This document shows, piece by piece, positions 55,609 to 64,000 of a stretch of DNA of 64,000 nt (its first letter is position 1; each line of letters starts with the position of its first letter). A model generated the notes under the pieces. It had not been told where the DNA came from. It saw only the letters and a list, made by a program, of their open reading frames with translations, and searched no databases. The DNA comes from Methanobacteriaceae archaeon (GTDB taxonomy: Archaea; Methanobacteriota; Methanobacteria; Methanobacteriales; Methanobacteriaceae), in contig JAQXTL010000014.1 in NCBI GenBank assembly GCA_029219465.1, forward strand, positions 23,443 through 87,442. Reading direction: 5' to 3'. The position numbers and the translations under genes were made by a program.

Positions 55609-55656
55609 AAAAGTATTACTAGATACATTAATTATTATAAAATAGTTAATACTTTT
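55609..55656. promoter_or_regulatory. 10-bp inverted repeat flanking a TATA box
   Basis: AAAAGTATTA (55609-55618) and its exact complement TAATACTTTT (55647-55656) are separated by 28 bp that contain TTATAAAATAG, the likely TATA for the GNAT gene. The arrangement suggests a regulator that covers the promoter of a divergent ABC transporter locus. Confidence 0.55.
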
Positions 55657-55676
55657 CTTAAAAATAGGTGTTTGTC

Positions 55677-56237
55677 ATGAATATTAGTATTAGAAAATTA
55701 AGCAATAACTGCGATGAAATTTCCAAGGTTCAGGATTTCTTGTTTAAAATGATTAAACAGGAATTCGGTTATGATTATGTTGCTGAATGGCATCAAGATA
55801 TTAAAAATCTTGAAGATTATTACATCAATCCTCAGATGAATAATTTTTTTGTTGCATATTCTGATGATGGTGAAATAATCGCAACAATAGGTCTTAGAGC
55901 TTATGATAAGGATTTTCCCGAGTTTAAAGGCATTTATTCAAAAGATACTACCTCAAGTATCTGGAGATTATTTGTTGACAGACGATTTAGACGCCTCGGA
56001 ATAGCTTCCAAAATGTTTTGTGTTGCAGAGGAATTTGCAAATTATGCTGGTTATGATGATATCTATTTACATACTCACAAGACTTTAAATGGTGCATTGG
56101 AATTCTGGACAAAAATGGGTTTTATTACTTGTCTTGATGCTAATGATGAGCTTCAAACAGTTCACATGGATAAGAAAATACGTGGATTAAAACTAGATTC
56201 CATTTCTAATGAGTTTAAATATGGTGTTAAACTTTAA
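55677..56237 (+). CDS. GNAT-family acetyltransferase
   Basis: A 187-residue protein with a single GNAT domain. The acetyl-CoA loop is RRFRRLGIASKMF, followed by LHTHKTLNGALEFWTKMGF, where the N-terminal end of helix 4 and a Trp/Gly close the fold. The substrate is unknown. It lies between the two halves of the nickel/peptide transporter, 35 bp before the binding-protein gene, and could be cotranscribed with it. ATG 55677 is chosen because AGGTG sits six bases upstream. Confidence 0.86.
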   Translation: MNISIRKLSNNCDEISKVQDFLFKMIKQEFGYDYVAEWHQDIKNLEDYYINPQMNNFFVAYSDDGEIIATIGLRAYDKDFPEFKGIYSKDTTSSIWRLFVDRRFRRLGIASKMFCVAEEFANYAGYDDIYLHTHKTLNGALEFWTKMGFITCLDANDELQTVHMDKKIRGLKLDSISNEFKYGVKL

Positions 56238-56272
56238 ATTTTGCTTAACTTAACAAATTATGGGGTAAATTT

Positions 56273-57883
56273 ATGAATAAAAAAATAATTGCATTTGTTG
56301 GTGTTATTGCAGTAATATTAATAGCTATTGGTGCTTTTACATTAATGGGAAGTTCTCATGATGATGATCCAACCCATTTGACTGTAGTATCACATAGTAA
56401 TATTCAAGAACCTGAAGCAGGATTCAATCCTCTTGTTGGATGGGGATGTGGACATCAAAACTATAATCCTTTAGTACAAAGCTGTTTATTTAAAACAGAT
56501 AAAAACGGCAATTTTGTACCTGATCTTGCTACTAATTACTCAATTAGTGGGGATGGAAAAACATGGACTGTTAATGTAAGAGATGATGTTGTATTTTCAG
56601 ATAACTCAACATTTGATGCAGAAGATGTTGCATTTACATTTAACACAGCTAAAAAAACAGAATCTGAATTGGATTTAACAAATATTGAAAGTGTTAAAGC
56701 AGTTAACAATAAAACTGTTGAATTTAATTTGGTTGAACCAAGATCATCATTTATCTATGATTTAAGATATGTTGGAATTGTACCTTCTGATTCCTATAAC
56801 AATGAAACATATGGTAGTGCACCAATCGGTACTGGACCTTATGTATTGGACCATTGGGATAAAGGTCAACAGGCAATATTTAAAATCAATGATAACTATT
56901 ATGCTGATAAACCATATTTCACTCAAATAACTTTACTTTTCCCTGATGAGTCAACCTGGTTGGAATTAGCTAAATCCGGTGATATGGATGTAGTTCCAGT
57001 ACCAACTTCTGCTTTAAATCAGACAGTTGATGGTTATAAATTTGTTGAAAAATCTGCTGGAAGAGCACAGGGTGTGTCATTTCCGTACCTTAACGATACT
57101 GGTAAAGTAAGTGAAGGTGGAAATAAAATAGGTAACAATATAACAGCTGATAAAGCAATAAGGCAGGCACTTAACGTTGGTATTAATCGCCAAGCAATCT
57201 GTGATGAAGTATTTGCAGGTCATGCAAGCCCTGAATTTAGTGGTGTAGATACAAGAGACTACGCAAATCCTGATGTCATAATCAATGACAGTGATGTAAA
57301 CAAGGCAAAAGAGATTTTAAAACAAGGTGGATGGAGCGACACTGACGGTGATGGAATTGTAGAAAAAAATGGTTTAAAAGCATCATTTGATTTATATTAT
57401 CCTTCAAATTACCTTGACAGACAATCATTATCTACTGTATTTGCAGAACAGGCAAAACAAATTGGTATTGAAATAAACCTTAAAGGTGCTGACTGGGATA
57501 CTATCTATAAAAATATGTACAGTTCTGCTGCATTAATGCAACAAACTTCTCCAGATCCATATAAATCAATATATCAACAGTATCACAGTAAAAATGCAGA
57601 TGATTTTTACATGAATCCTGGATTATACAATAATTCAGATTCTGATAAACTAATGGAAGAAGCAATGCATTCTACTGATTTAAATGCATCTAATACATTG
57701 TGGTCCCAGTCTGCTCTTGTTAATGGTGGAGGATGGGGTCCAAATGGTGATGCTCCATTTGCATGGTTAGTTAACTATAACTACAACTACTTTATTAAAA
57801 ATGGAATTGACATTGGAAAACAACCTGACGGTTTGGGAAATGATATTTTAATTAATGTTTGTGACTGGACTAGAACAAACTAA
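56273..57883 (+). CDS. Nickel/peptide ABC transporter substrate-binding protein
   Basis: A 536-residue extracellular binding protein of family 5 (SBP_bac_5). N-terminal anchor/signal helix IIAFVGVIAVILIAIGAFT, then EPEAGFNPLVGWG, DGKTWTVNVRDDVVFSD, APIGTGPYVLDHW and INRQAICDEVFAG, characteristic of Dpp/Opp/Nik binding proteins. No lipobox cysteine is seen; the helix may remain as anchor. The ligand could be nickel chelate or a peptide; nickel is attractive for an F430 and hydrogenase-dependent organism but is inference. Followed by two permease genes. Confidence 0.86.
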   Translation: MNKKIIAFVGVIAVILIAIGAFTLMGSSHDDDPTHLTVVSHSNIQEPEAGFNPLVGWGCGHQNYNPLVQSCLFKTDKNGNFVPDLATNYSISGDGKTWTVNVRDDVVFSDNSTFDAEDVAFTFNTAKKTESELDLTNIESVKAVNNKTVEFNLVEPRSSFIYDLRYVGIVPSDSYNNETYGSAPIGTGPYVLDHWDKGQQAIFKINDNYYADKPYFTQITLLFPDESTWLELAKSGDMDVVPVPTSALNQTVDGYKFVEKSAGRAQGVSFPYLNDTGKVSEGGNKIGNNITADKAIRQALNVGINRQAICDEVFAGHASPEFSGVDTRDYANPDVIINDSDVNKAKEILKQGGWSDTDGDGIVEKNGLKASFDLYYPSNYLDRQSLSTVFAEQAKQIGIEINLKGADWDTIYKNMYSSAALMQQTSPDPYKSIYQQYHSKNADDFYMNPGLYNNSDSDKLMEEAMHSTDLNASNTLWSQSALVNGGGWGPNGDAPFAWLVNYNYNYFIKNGIDIGKQPDGLGNDILINVCDWTRTN

Positions 57884-57935
57884 TCTAAAATATCTTTCTT
57901 TTCTTTTTTTTTAATTCTTTAAGGAGGATTTTTCA

Positions 57936-58925
57936 TTGAATAAAAATCAATTGTTAAAATTTTTTGGTTATAAATTTGTGCGTTTTGCAATATTGATTGT
58001 TGTAGTTGCAATTTTTAGTTTTATATTAATTGATTTGTCCCCTATTGATCCGGTTAATGCTTATTTAAAACAAGCTGCAGTATCAGAATCTCAAAGACAG
58101 ATTCTTGAAGGATATTTTGGTACCAATGTTCCTTTAACTACTAAAATATTTCACTGGCTATCTAATTTAATGCATTTGGATTTAGGAACTTCATTAATAT
58201 ATCGTGCACCTGTAATTGATGTAATAATAGACAAGGCTTCTGCTTCTATTGTGCTTATGGCAATTTCCTGGTTGTTAAGTGGAGTAGTCGGTTTTACACT
58301 TGGTGTTATTGCAGGTAAAAACAAAGATTCCTGGATTGACAAGGCAGTTAAGGTATACTGCTACATTATTCAGTCAGCACCGTCCTTTTGGATTGGAATG
58401 CTTATTTTAATGGTGTTTGCAGTTTATTTAAAACTCTTCCCAATAGGTTTTGGTGTTCCGATTGGTGTAAGAAGTAGTGATGCAACATTTATGGAGTGGG
58501 CATCAAGATTAGTGCTTCCTACATTAACATTAAGTCTTGTTGGAGTAGCACCAATAGCAATGTATACTCGTAATGAATTAATTCAGGTTTTATCTTCTGA
58601 TTATGTTTTATTTGCAAAATCCAGAGGTGAAAAAGGTTGGGATTTAGTAAAAAATCATGGATTAAGAAATATCCTGCTTCCAGCTATTACATTGCAGTTT
58701 TTATCATTCAATGAATTATTCGGAGGAGCCATACTTGTTGAACAGGTATTTTCATATCCTGGAATAGGTCAAACTGCTGTTGCAGCAGGCCTGAACAGTG
58801 ATGTTCCATTATTTTTGGGTATTGTAATATTTAGTGCAATATTTGTATTTGTTGGAAATCTGCTTGCTGATTTGTCATATTATCTAATTGATCCAAGAAT
58901 TAAGGAGAGTGAACTTAATGATTAA
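57936..58925 (+). CDS. Nickel/peptide ABC transporter permease, B-type
   Basis: A 329-residue permease of the DppB/NikB family with six membrane helices (first LIVVVAIFSFILIDL). The cytoplasmic EAA-like loop that docks the ATPases lies at ARSRGEKGWDLVKNHGLRN (start AKSRGEK). Ends with an EQVFSYPGIG-type conserved segment and a last helix. The start is TTG, supported by the very strong AAGGAGGAT at 57921-57929, six bases before it. Next gene overlaps its end by 8 bases. Confidence 0.9.
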   Translation: MNKNQLLKFFGYKFVRFAILIVVVAIFSFILIDLSPIDPVNAYLKQAAVSESQRQILEGYFGTNVPLTTKIFHWLSNLMHLDLGTSLIYRAPVIDVIIDKASASIVLMAISWLLSGVVGFTLGVIAGKNKDSWIDKAVKVYCYIIQSAPSFWIGMLILMVFAVYLKLFPIGFGVPIGVRSSDATFMEWASRLVLPTLTLSLVGVAPIAMYTRNELIQVLSSDYVLFAKSRGEKGWDLVKNHGLRNILLPAITLQFLSFNELFGGAILVEQVFSYPGIGQTAVAAGLNSDVPLFLGIVIFSAIFVFVGNLLADLSYYLIDPRIKESELND

Positions 58926-59769
58926 AAAACAGGAGGATAATAAGCAATGGTTTTTATACCCTGCTAATCTTAGAACAAAAACTCTTCTCATTATCATAGT
59001 TTCTTCATTGGTAATTTTGTCAATATTTGTTTCAAGCTATTTTATAAAAGACATCCCTACAAGTTTTATTAATGCTAATCAGATGCCTTCACTGGAGCAT
59101 TTATTTGGTACTGACTGGATGGGAAGAGACATGTTTCAAAGAACAATTGCAGGTCTTGGATTAAGTATTATGGTAGGTTTAATTGCATCAATCATCAGTA
59201 CATGTATTTCAATAATCTTGGGTTTGTTTTCAAGTTTCAACAGATTTACAGATGAGTTTGTTGCAGGAATCATTGATTTGTTTGGTTCAATTCCACATAT
59301 TCTTTTAATTATTCTTGTGTCTATGATGTTTGGTGGTGGATTAATCGGTGTTGTTATGGGTGTTGGTTTTACTCACTGGACTCCTCTTGCAAGAGTTTTA
59401 AGATCCGAAGTAAAAGAAATTAAAACTAAAGAATTTATCCATTTATCTGAAAATATGGGTAAATCAAAAGCATGGATTGCTATAAAGCATATTTTCCCGT
59501 TAATAATCTCTCAAATCATAGTTGGGGTAATACTAATGTTTCCACATGCAATTATGCATGAAGCTTCAATAACTTTCCTTGGATTTGGTCTACCTCCTCA
59601 TGAACCGGCTATTGGAGTAATTTTAGCCGAATCAATGAATTATCTCTCATCAGGCTATTGGTGGTTGGCATTCTATCCTGGTATGTCATTATTAATTGTT
59701 GTATTGCTGTTTGATTTTATTGGAGAGAGCGTTGAAAAATTACTCAATCCAGAAACAACACATAAATGA
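58918..59769 (+). CDS. Nickel/peptide ABC transporter permease, C-type
   Basis: A 283-residue DppC/NikC-type permease. N-terminal cytoplasmic stretch, first helix LLIIIVSSLVILSIFVSSY, then the family segment HLFGTDWMGRDMFQR before helix 2, and the EAA loop at IHLSENMGKSKAWIAIKHI. Ends in a helix LIVVLLFDFIGESV. ATG 58918 lies inside the end of the preceding permease gene, with AAGGAG upstream; a longer TTG start at 58888 is unlikely. Completes the importer with the two ATPases on the other strand. Confidence 0.9.
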   Translation: MIKKQEDNKQWFLYPANLRTKTLLIIIVSSLVILSIFVSSYFIKDIPTSFINANQMPSLEHLFGTDWMGRDMFQRTIAGLGLSIMVGLIASIISTCISIILGLFSSFNRFTDEFVAGIIDLFGSIPHILLIILVSMMFGGGLIGVVMGVGFTHWTPLARVLRSEVKEIKTKEFIHLSENMGKSKAWIAIKHIFPLIISQIIVGVILMFPHAIMHEASITFLGFGLPPHEPAIGVILAESMNYLSSGYWWLAFYPGMSLLIVVLLFDFIGESVEKLLNPETTHK

Positions 59770-59848
59770 TTTGTTCAAAAAAAATTTCATTAATTATTTA
59801 AATTATTAGTTTAAAATATTTAATTAGAATTATAATGAGGATTTGAAA

Positions 59849-60172
59849 ATGGAAATTGAATATAATAAGCATGCAACCTATCCTCCTTTAATTGAGGACT
59901 TAGTAAATGAATTATTGAAAGATGATTTTGTACATTTCAAAATCTTGTGTGCAAATGAAGTTCATCATTTCAATAAATCTGAAAACACAATTATTAAATT
60001 TGAAACAACTTATGTAAAAGAAACCAGAGATAATGGTGATATGTTATACATTGCATACCCAGATATCTTCAGAGTTAAATTATATAGGGATGCATCTCAA
60101 TACCTCAAAGACCAAGAAAAAGGCGATGCATTCAATGATGTTGACTGGACTGGAAATAGAATTATATTCTAG
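59849..60172 (+). CDS. Small conserved hypothetical protein
   Basis: A 107-residue protein with no membrane segment or known motif that I can name. It is acidic, with IEYNKHATYPPLIEDLV and VKLYRDASQYLKDQE as helical parts. The ATG at 59849 has GAGG at 59837-59840 upstream. It precedes the HEAT-like gene by 34 bp on the same strand, with a T run between, so joint transcription is uncertain. Confidence 0.65.
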   Translation: MEIEYNKHATYPPLIEDLVNELLKDDFVHFKILCANEVHHFNKSENTIIKFETTYVKETRDNGDMLYIAYPDIFRVKLYRDASQYLKDQEKGDAFNDVDWTGNRIIF

Positions 60173-60206
60173 TCTTTTTTCTTTTTTTTATTTTTCAGGC
60201 GATTTA

Positions 60207-60638
60207 ATGCAAAATTACCTTATTGAACACTTAACTTCAAAAGACAATAAACAGGCTTATGAATTTTCCAAAAAAATCATTTCAAACTCAGAGGATTGGT
60301 ATGAATACTTTGATGTTTTTGTATCACTTTTAAACCATGAAAATTCACTTGTAAGAAACAGAACAATGAGTATTCTTGCAGCTATTGTAGAATTTGATGA
60401 TGAAAACAAGTTTGATGACATTCTAGATGATTTTTTATCCCACATTAATGATAAAAAAGCTATTACTTCAAGACAGTGTATTAAATATCTGGCAATTGTA
60501 GGTACAAATCGTCCACGTTATAATCCGCAGATATTAAATAGCTTAGAAATGGCTGATTTATCAAAGTATAGTGAAAATATGCGTCCTTTAATTGAAAAGG
60601 ACATTAAAAAAACACAAAAAATATTGTCTTCAATTTAA
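60207..60638 (+). CDS. HEAT-repeat-like protein
   Basis: A 143-residue all-helical protein. Helical pairs with HEAT-like spacing are visible: YEFSKKIISNSEDWYEYFDV, NHENSLVRNRTMSILAAIV, DDILDDFLSHINDKKAITSR and QCIKYLAIVGTNRP. Such repeats make curved scaffolds; partners are unknown. The ATG at 60207 is chosen because AGGCGAT lies just before it; the frame itself extends upstream into the preceding gene. Confidence 0.75.
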   Translation: MQNYLIEHLTSKDNKQAYEFSKKIISNSEDWYEYFDVFVSLLNHENSLVRNRTMSILAAIVEFDDENKFDDILDDFLSHINDKKAITSRQCIKYLAIVGTNRPRYNPQILNSLEMADLSKYSENMRPLIEKDIKKTQKILSSI

Positions 60639-60749
60639 TTTTTTTAAATTTTTTTATTTTTTAAATAAAACCATTGTTTTAGCATTATATTTATAAATAA
60701 TTTTAAACATATATTATCATATTATTAATCAATAATTTATGGTGTTTAA

Positions 60750-62294
60750 ATGAGTGAGGATATTAAAAAAACCATTAATGAATTACATATTTACGAAAAG
60801 AAACTTTTAAAAGAATTAGAAGCAAATGCAGATGCTACACCTGAGCAAATTGCTCAAAACACTGCTATGGATATTAAATCAGTTATGAGTGCAGCAGGAT
60901 CTCTTGCTTCAAAAGACATTATTGAAGTTATAAAAGATGTTGAAGAAGAAATTTCATTATCTAAAGACGGATTGGAATTTGCTGAAATTAAACTTCCGGA
61001 ACGTAGAGTTCTTGATGTTTTAGCTGAGAAAAAGGAAATCCACATGAAAGACTTAGCTAGTGAATCTGGTCTTGACAAAAAAGAATCCAACATTGCTATT
61101 GGTTGGTTACGCCGTAAAAACTGGGCTCAAATTGACAAAGGAGTCGTTAAAGTAACTGACAGTGGTATTGCTTTTAAAGATAAATTAGGTGATGATGAAG
61201 AATTATTAAAACATTTATCTGAAGTTAAAACTGTTATTAAAGATGAATTATCTGGCGATTTTATTGATGGATTTAAAAAATTAAATGACAGAAAAAACAT
61301 TTTGGAAATTAAAAAGAATACCTCACATTCTTTTAAACTTTTAGAAAAAGGTGAAACAATCCTTAAAGTTGGTTTCACTATCCAAGAACAAGCTACTCAA
61401 TTAACACACCAACAATTAAAAGATGGTGAATGGAAAAACTTACAATATCGTCCTTACGATATTAATGCTGAAGCACCTGTTATCTTTGCAGGTAAAAAAC
61501 ATCCATTAAGAGTAATTATTGATGAAATCAGAGAAATTTTCTTAAACATGGGATTCTTAGAAGACAATGGAGATTATGTTGAATCTGCATTCTGGAACTT
61601 CGATTCTCTTTTCCAGCCACAGGACCACGCAGCTCGTGAAATGCAGGACACTTTCTATATGAAAAATCCACTTACCTGTGACTTACCTGATATGGATTTA
61701 GTAAAACGTACTGCTGATACTCACGAAACCGGTGCAGATACTGGTTCTTTAGGTTGGCAATACGACTGGAGTGAAGATATTGCACGTCAAAGTGTTTTAA
61801 GAACTCACACAACCGGAATTTCCACAAAACACTTGTACGAGCACGAACCTCCAATTAAAATGTTTTCTGTAGGAAGAGTATTTAGAAGAGAAACTTTTGA
61901 TTACAAACACTTGCCTGAGTTCCACCAGGTTGAAGGACTTGTATGTGATAAAAACATCAGTTTCCAAAACCTTCTTGGTACTTTAAAAGAATTCTATAAA
62001 AAATTAGGATTTGAAGTAAGATTCAGACCTGCATACTTCCCGTACACATACTTATCAGTTGAATCTGAAATTTACTTGGAAGAAAAAGAAAGCTGGATTG
62101 AACTTGGTGGATCTGGAATGTTTAGACCTGAAGTATTAAAACCTTTAGGAATTAACCAGCCTGCTTTAGCTTTCGGTTTAGGTATTGAAAGACTTGCTAT
62201 GATTAGATATGATGTAGAAGACATTCGTATGCTTTACAAAAGTGATCTTAAATGGCTTCGTGAATTACCTCTTGATAAAGGGGTTGAATTATAG
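60750..62294 (+). CDS. pheS: Phenylalanyl-tRNA synthetase alpha subunit
   Basis: Catalytic subunit of the class II PheRS heterotetramer; 514 residues, the long archaeal/eukaryal form with N-terminal winged-helix domains (about 1-170) that bind tRNA. Catalytic core from about 250: [14 protein letters not shown], then motif 2 [19 protein letters not shown] and motif 3 [12 protein letters not shown]. The beta subunit gene is not adjacent, as usual in archaea. GGTGTTTAA precedes the ATG; exonuclease III begins on the base after its stop. Confidence 0.96.
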   Translation: MSEDIKKTINELHIYEKKLLKELEANADATPEQIAQNTAMDIKSVMSAAGSLASKDIIEVIKDVEEEISLSKDGLEFAEIKLPERRVLDVLAEKKEIHMKDLASESGLDKKESNIAIGWLRRKNWAQIDKGVVKVTDSGIAFKDKLGDDEELLKHLSEVKTVIKDELSGDFIDGFKKLNDRKNILEIKKNTSHSFKLLEKGETILKVGFTIQEQATQLTHQQLKDGEWKNLQYRPYDINAEAPVIFAGKKHPLRVIIDEIREIFLNMGFLEDNGDYVESAFWNFDSLFQPQDHAAREMQDTFYMKNPLTCDLPDMDLVKRTADTHETGADTGSLGWQYDWSEDIARQSVLRTHTTGISTKHLYEHEPPIKMFSVGRVFRRETFDYKHLPEFHQVEGLVCDKNISFQNLLGTLKEFYKKLGFEVRFRPAYFPYTYLSVESEIYLEEKESWIELGGSGMFRPEVLKPLGINQPALAFGLGIERLAMIRYDVEDIRMLYKSDLKWLRELPLDKGVEL

Positions 62295-63068
62295 ATGTCC
62301 ATCAAGCTAGTTTCTTGGAATGTTAATGGAATAAGAGCAGTTTCAAAGAAAGATGAGTTTTGGGACTGGTTCACCAATACTGACGCAGACATTATTAACT
62401 TTCAAGAAGTGAGGTCTACGCAGGATCAAATTCCGAAGAAATTAGCTAATGTTGATGGCTTCAACCATGCGTTTAATGAAGCGGAAAAGAAAGGATATAG
62501 TGGTGTTGGAACTTACTCAAAAATCGAACCTGTAAGTATAACAAAAGGTTTGGGAATTGAGGAACTTGACAAGGAAGGAAGAGTTCTAAAAATCGAATAT
62601 CCTGACTTTATTTTATACAACATATACTTCCCGAACAGTGGAATGGGAGCTAAAAGACTTGACTACAAAGTTGATTTTTGTAATGCACTTTTAGAACAAG
62701 TAGTTGAGTTAAAAAACGAAGGAAAAAATGTCGTAATCACAGGAGATTATAATATTGCTCACTATCCGATTGATGTTTACAATCCTAAAAACTGTGAAGG
62801 AAAATCAGGTTATCTTCCTGAAGAACGTGAATGGTTAGATGAACTTGAAAAAGCAGGTTTTGTAGATACTTTCAGACTCTTTGATGAAAGTGAAAACAAC
62901 TTTACCTGGTGGAGTTACAGAACCCGTGCACGTGAGAGAAATGCTGGCTGGAGACTTGACTACTTTTATGTAAATGAAGAAATAAAAGATAAAGTAAAAG
63001 CAGCTGAAATTTTAAATGATGTTTACGGCTCAGATCACTGTCCTGTAACATTAGAACTTGATTTTTAA
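62295..63068 (+). CDS. xthA: Exodeoxyribonuclease III / AP endonuclease
   Basis: Base-excision-repair nuclease of the Xth family, 257 residues. Motifs run in order: SWNVNGIRA (metal Asn), NFQEVR (metal Glu), NIYFPNSG, TGDYNIAH (Asp-x-Asn), FTWWSYRTRARERNAGWRLDY and GSDHCPVTLEL with the catalytic Asp-His pair. It should cut abasic sites and act 3' to 5'. Starts immediately after the pheS stop, so cotranscribed. Typical archaeal size, without N-terminal extension. Confidence 0.95.
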   Translation: MSIKLVSWNVNGIRAVSKKDEFWDWFTNTDADIINFQEVRSTQDQIPKKLANVDGFNHAFNEAEKKGYSGVGTYSKIEPVSITKGLGIEELDKEGRVLKIEYPDFILYNIYFPNSGMGAKRLDYKVDFCNALLEQVVELKNEGKNVVITGDYNIAHYPIDVYNPKNCEGKSGYLPEEREWLDELEKAGFVDTFRLFDESENNFTWWSYRTRARERNAGWRLDYFYVNEEIKDKVKAAEILNDVYGSDHCPVTLELDF

Positions 63069-63084
63069 AAAAAGAGATTGTTGA

Positions 63085-63780
63085 TTACAATACTGTATCA
63101 ACATCACCAATATTTGAAATAATTTTAATATCCAAATTATTCTTTTTAATATATTCCCTGTCTTCTTCAGTAACATCGGAATTTACAAGGATTGCACTCA
63201 TTCCTGCATTGACTGCACCTAATCCATCTTCTTTTAATTTATTACCAATCATTACTGATTTTTCAGGATTACCATTCATTTTTCTAAGTGCAACATCATA
63301 AATTAACTTATGAGGTTTTTCAACACCAACTTCTTCTGATGTAATTACAGCATCAAAAAATGAATAAACATTAAGTCTTACTAATTTTTCCCACTGTTTA
63401 ATGGTAATTCCATTTGAAATAACAGCTAATCTGTACCCTTGACTTTTAAGATAGATTAATGTATCAATAGTTTCTGCAAAAGGTCTTAAAAGAGCTATTT
63501 TAACATTGTGGTATGTAACCATTCCAAGTGCTACAAGCATAGGATCTTCATGGCCAAGAACAACTTTGGTTAATATGTTAAAATGCTGGTTGTAGTTTGA
63601 TCCCTTTTCACGAATGATTGTTTTTAAAACACCATAAGCTTCATCTTTATCTAAAGGAAGTCCATTATCAACCATTAATCCAATAGCTGCTTTTCTTGCA
63701 GTTTCAGCAAAATTTGAAGTGTCTAGTAAAGTTCCATCTATATCAAAAAAAACTACGCGGTCGTCATTATGATTAATCAT
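63085..63780 (-). CDS. HAD-superfamily hydrolase
   Basis: A 231-residue HAD phosphatase: motif I FFDIDGTLLDTS, motif II VISNGI, motif III around EEVGVEKPHKLIYDVALRK, and motif IV IGNKLKEDGLGAVNAGM. Helical cap between I and II. The domain order resembles the archaeal TIGR02253-type branch, with unknown substrate. ATG 63780 begins MINHNDD; the longest frame start at 63825 would leave no room for a promoter. A second insertion-sequence copy ends 83 bp upstream of it. Confidence 0.86.
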   Translation of the reverse strand: MINHNDDRVVFFDIDGTLLDTSNFAETARKAAIGLMVDNGLPLDKDEAYGVLKTIIREKGSNYNQHFNILTKVVLGHEDPMLVALGMVTYHNVKIALLRPFAETIDTLIYLKSQGYRLAVISNGITIKQWEKLVRLNVYSFFDAVITSEEVGVEKPHKLIYDVALRKMNGNPEKSVMIGNKLKEDGLGAVNAGMSAILVNSDVTEEDREYIKKNNLDIKIISNIGDVDTVL

Positions 63781-63862
63781 ATAAATGTTAATTATAATTT
63801 TATGAATATTTAAATTTTTAGTCAAAAAAAGTTGTATGAAAAATAAGTTTGTTTTATAAAAA

Positions 63863-64000
63863 GAGGATGTGACGCAAAATTTTTAGTTGAATTTTTGTTT
63901 TTTTTTAATTTTTTTTTAATTTTTTCTTATTTTAATTGTTTTTTGTGTTTATTTCGTTGTATATTCTTTTTAGGTTGTGTCCGATTGTATATAGTTTGAA
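63863..64000 (-). mobile_element. left end of a second IS1182-like copy, cut by window end
   Basis: These 138 bp match 29885-30022 base for base, beginning with the inverted repeat GAGGATGTGACGC. The transposase stop region is included (its coding part would start at 63932 on this copy). The flanks differ (TAAAAA here, AATTTT at the first copy), which fixes the element's edge. Identity implies recent transposition. Confidence 0.9.

Overview
The window comes from a very AT-rich methanogenic archaeon of the Methanobacteriales, most likely Methanobrevibacter. I infer this from archaeal-type aminoacyl-tRNA synthetases, an Alba chromatin protein, an FwdF-like eight-cluster polyferredoxin, methanogen families (DUF447, DUF2121, DUF1786), TATA boxes and leaderless starts, GGTGA-type ribosome binding sites, and Methanobrevibacter-style adhesin-like surface proteins. 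No rRNA or tRNA gene was seen.

Layout. 0-7.3 kb: ribB, a CobB/CobQ-like protein with reversed domain order, gatA, and an ECF vitamin or metal transporter (T-A-S) whose T subunit is cut by an in-frame stop. 7.7-17.2 kb: an AAA_14 ATPase, a HAD phosphatase, leuA, alba, a PHP/DUF1786 pair, trpB2 behind TGTACA boxes, then a ParA-type ATPase followed by an acidic protein with a ParB-like N-terminus, preceded by about 390 bp packed with copies of TAAGTT/AACTTA. 17.2-29.9 kb: housekeeping genes (radical SAM protein, ilvD, hisD, aspS, a HI0933-type flavoprotein, cbiC, hemL, signal peptidase, argS) and a decayed glycosyltransferase-like gene. 29.9-31.6 kb: a complete IS1182-like element; the left end of a second, identical copy is at the right edge of the window. 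31.6-47 kb: gltX, a TPR protein, a Cys/Asn/Asp-rich secreted protein, an Fe-S aldo/keto reductase, an hcp-cupin pair opposite a TrmB regulator, an orphan binding protein, ADP-forming acyl-CoA synthetase, and a surface-protein gene with two in-frame stops. 47-64 kb: DUF2121 and metallo-beta-lactamase proteins, aroC, ferredoxin plus polyferredoxin, hemB with a CitG-family gene, a nickel/peptide ABC transporter split around a GNAT gene, pheS, exonuclease III and a HAD hydrolase.

How genes work together. Tetrapyrrole synthesis recurs (hemL, hemB, cbiC, perhaps the CobB/CobQ-like gene), matching the need for F430 and corrinoids; the ECF and nickel/peptide transporters may feed it. aspS, gltX and gatA fit tRNA-dependent amidation. 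leuA, ilvD, hisD, aroC and trpB2 are dispersed amino-acid genes.

The most interesting candidate system is a chromosome-partition-like locus at 15.1-17.2 kb. The exact 16-bp palindrome ATAAGTTATAACTTAT occurs in the array in front of the ParA gene and again inside the flavoprotein gene at 24.4 kb. Further copies of the 10-mer ATAAGTTATA cluster at 9.9, 15.2 and 24.0-24.4 kb. This looks like a dispersed centromere or parS-like site set; that function is inference.
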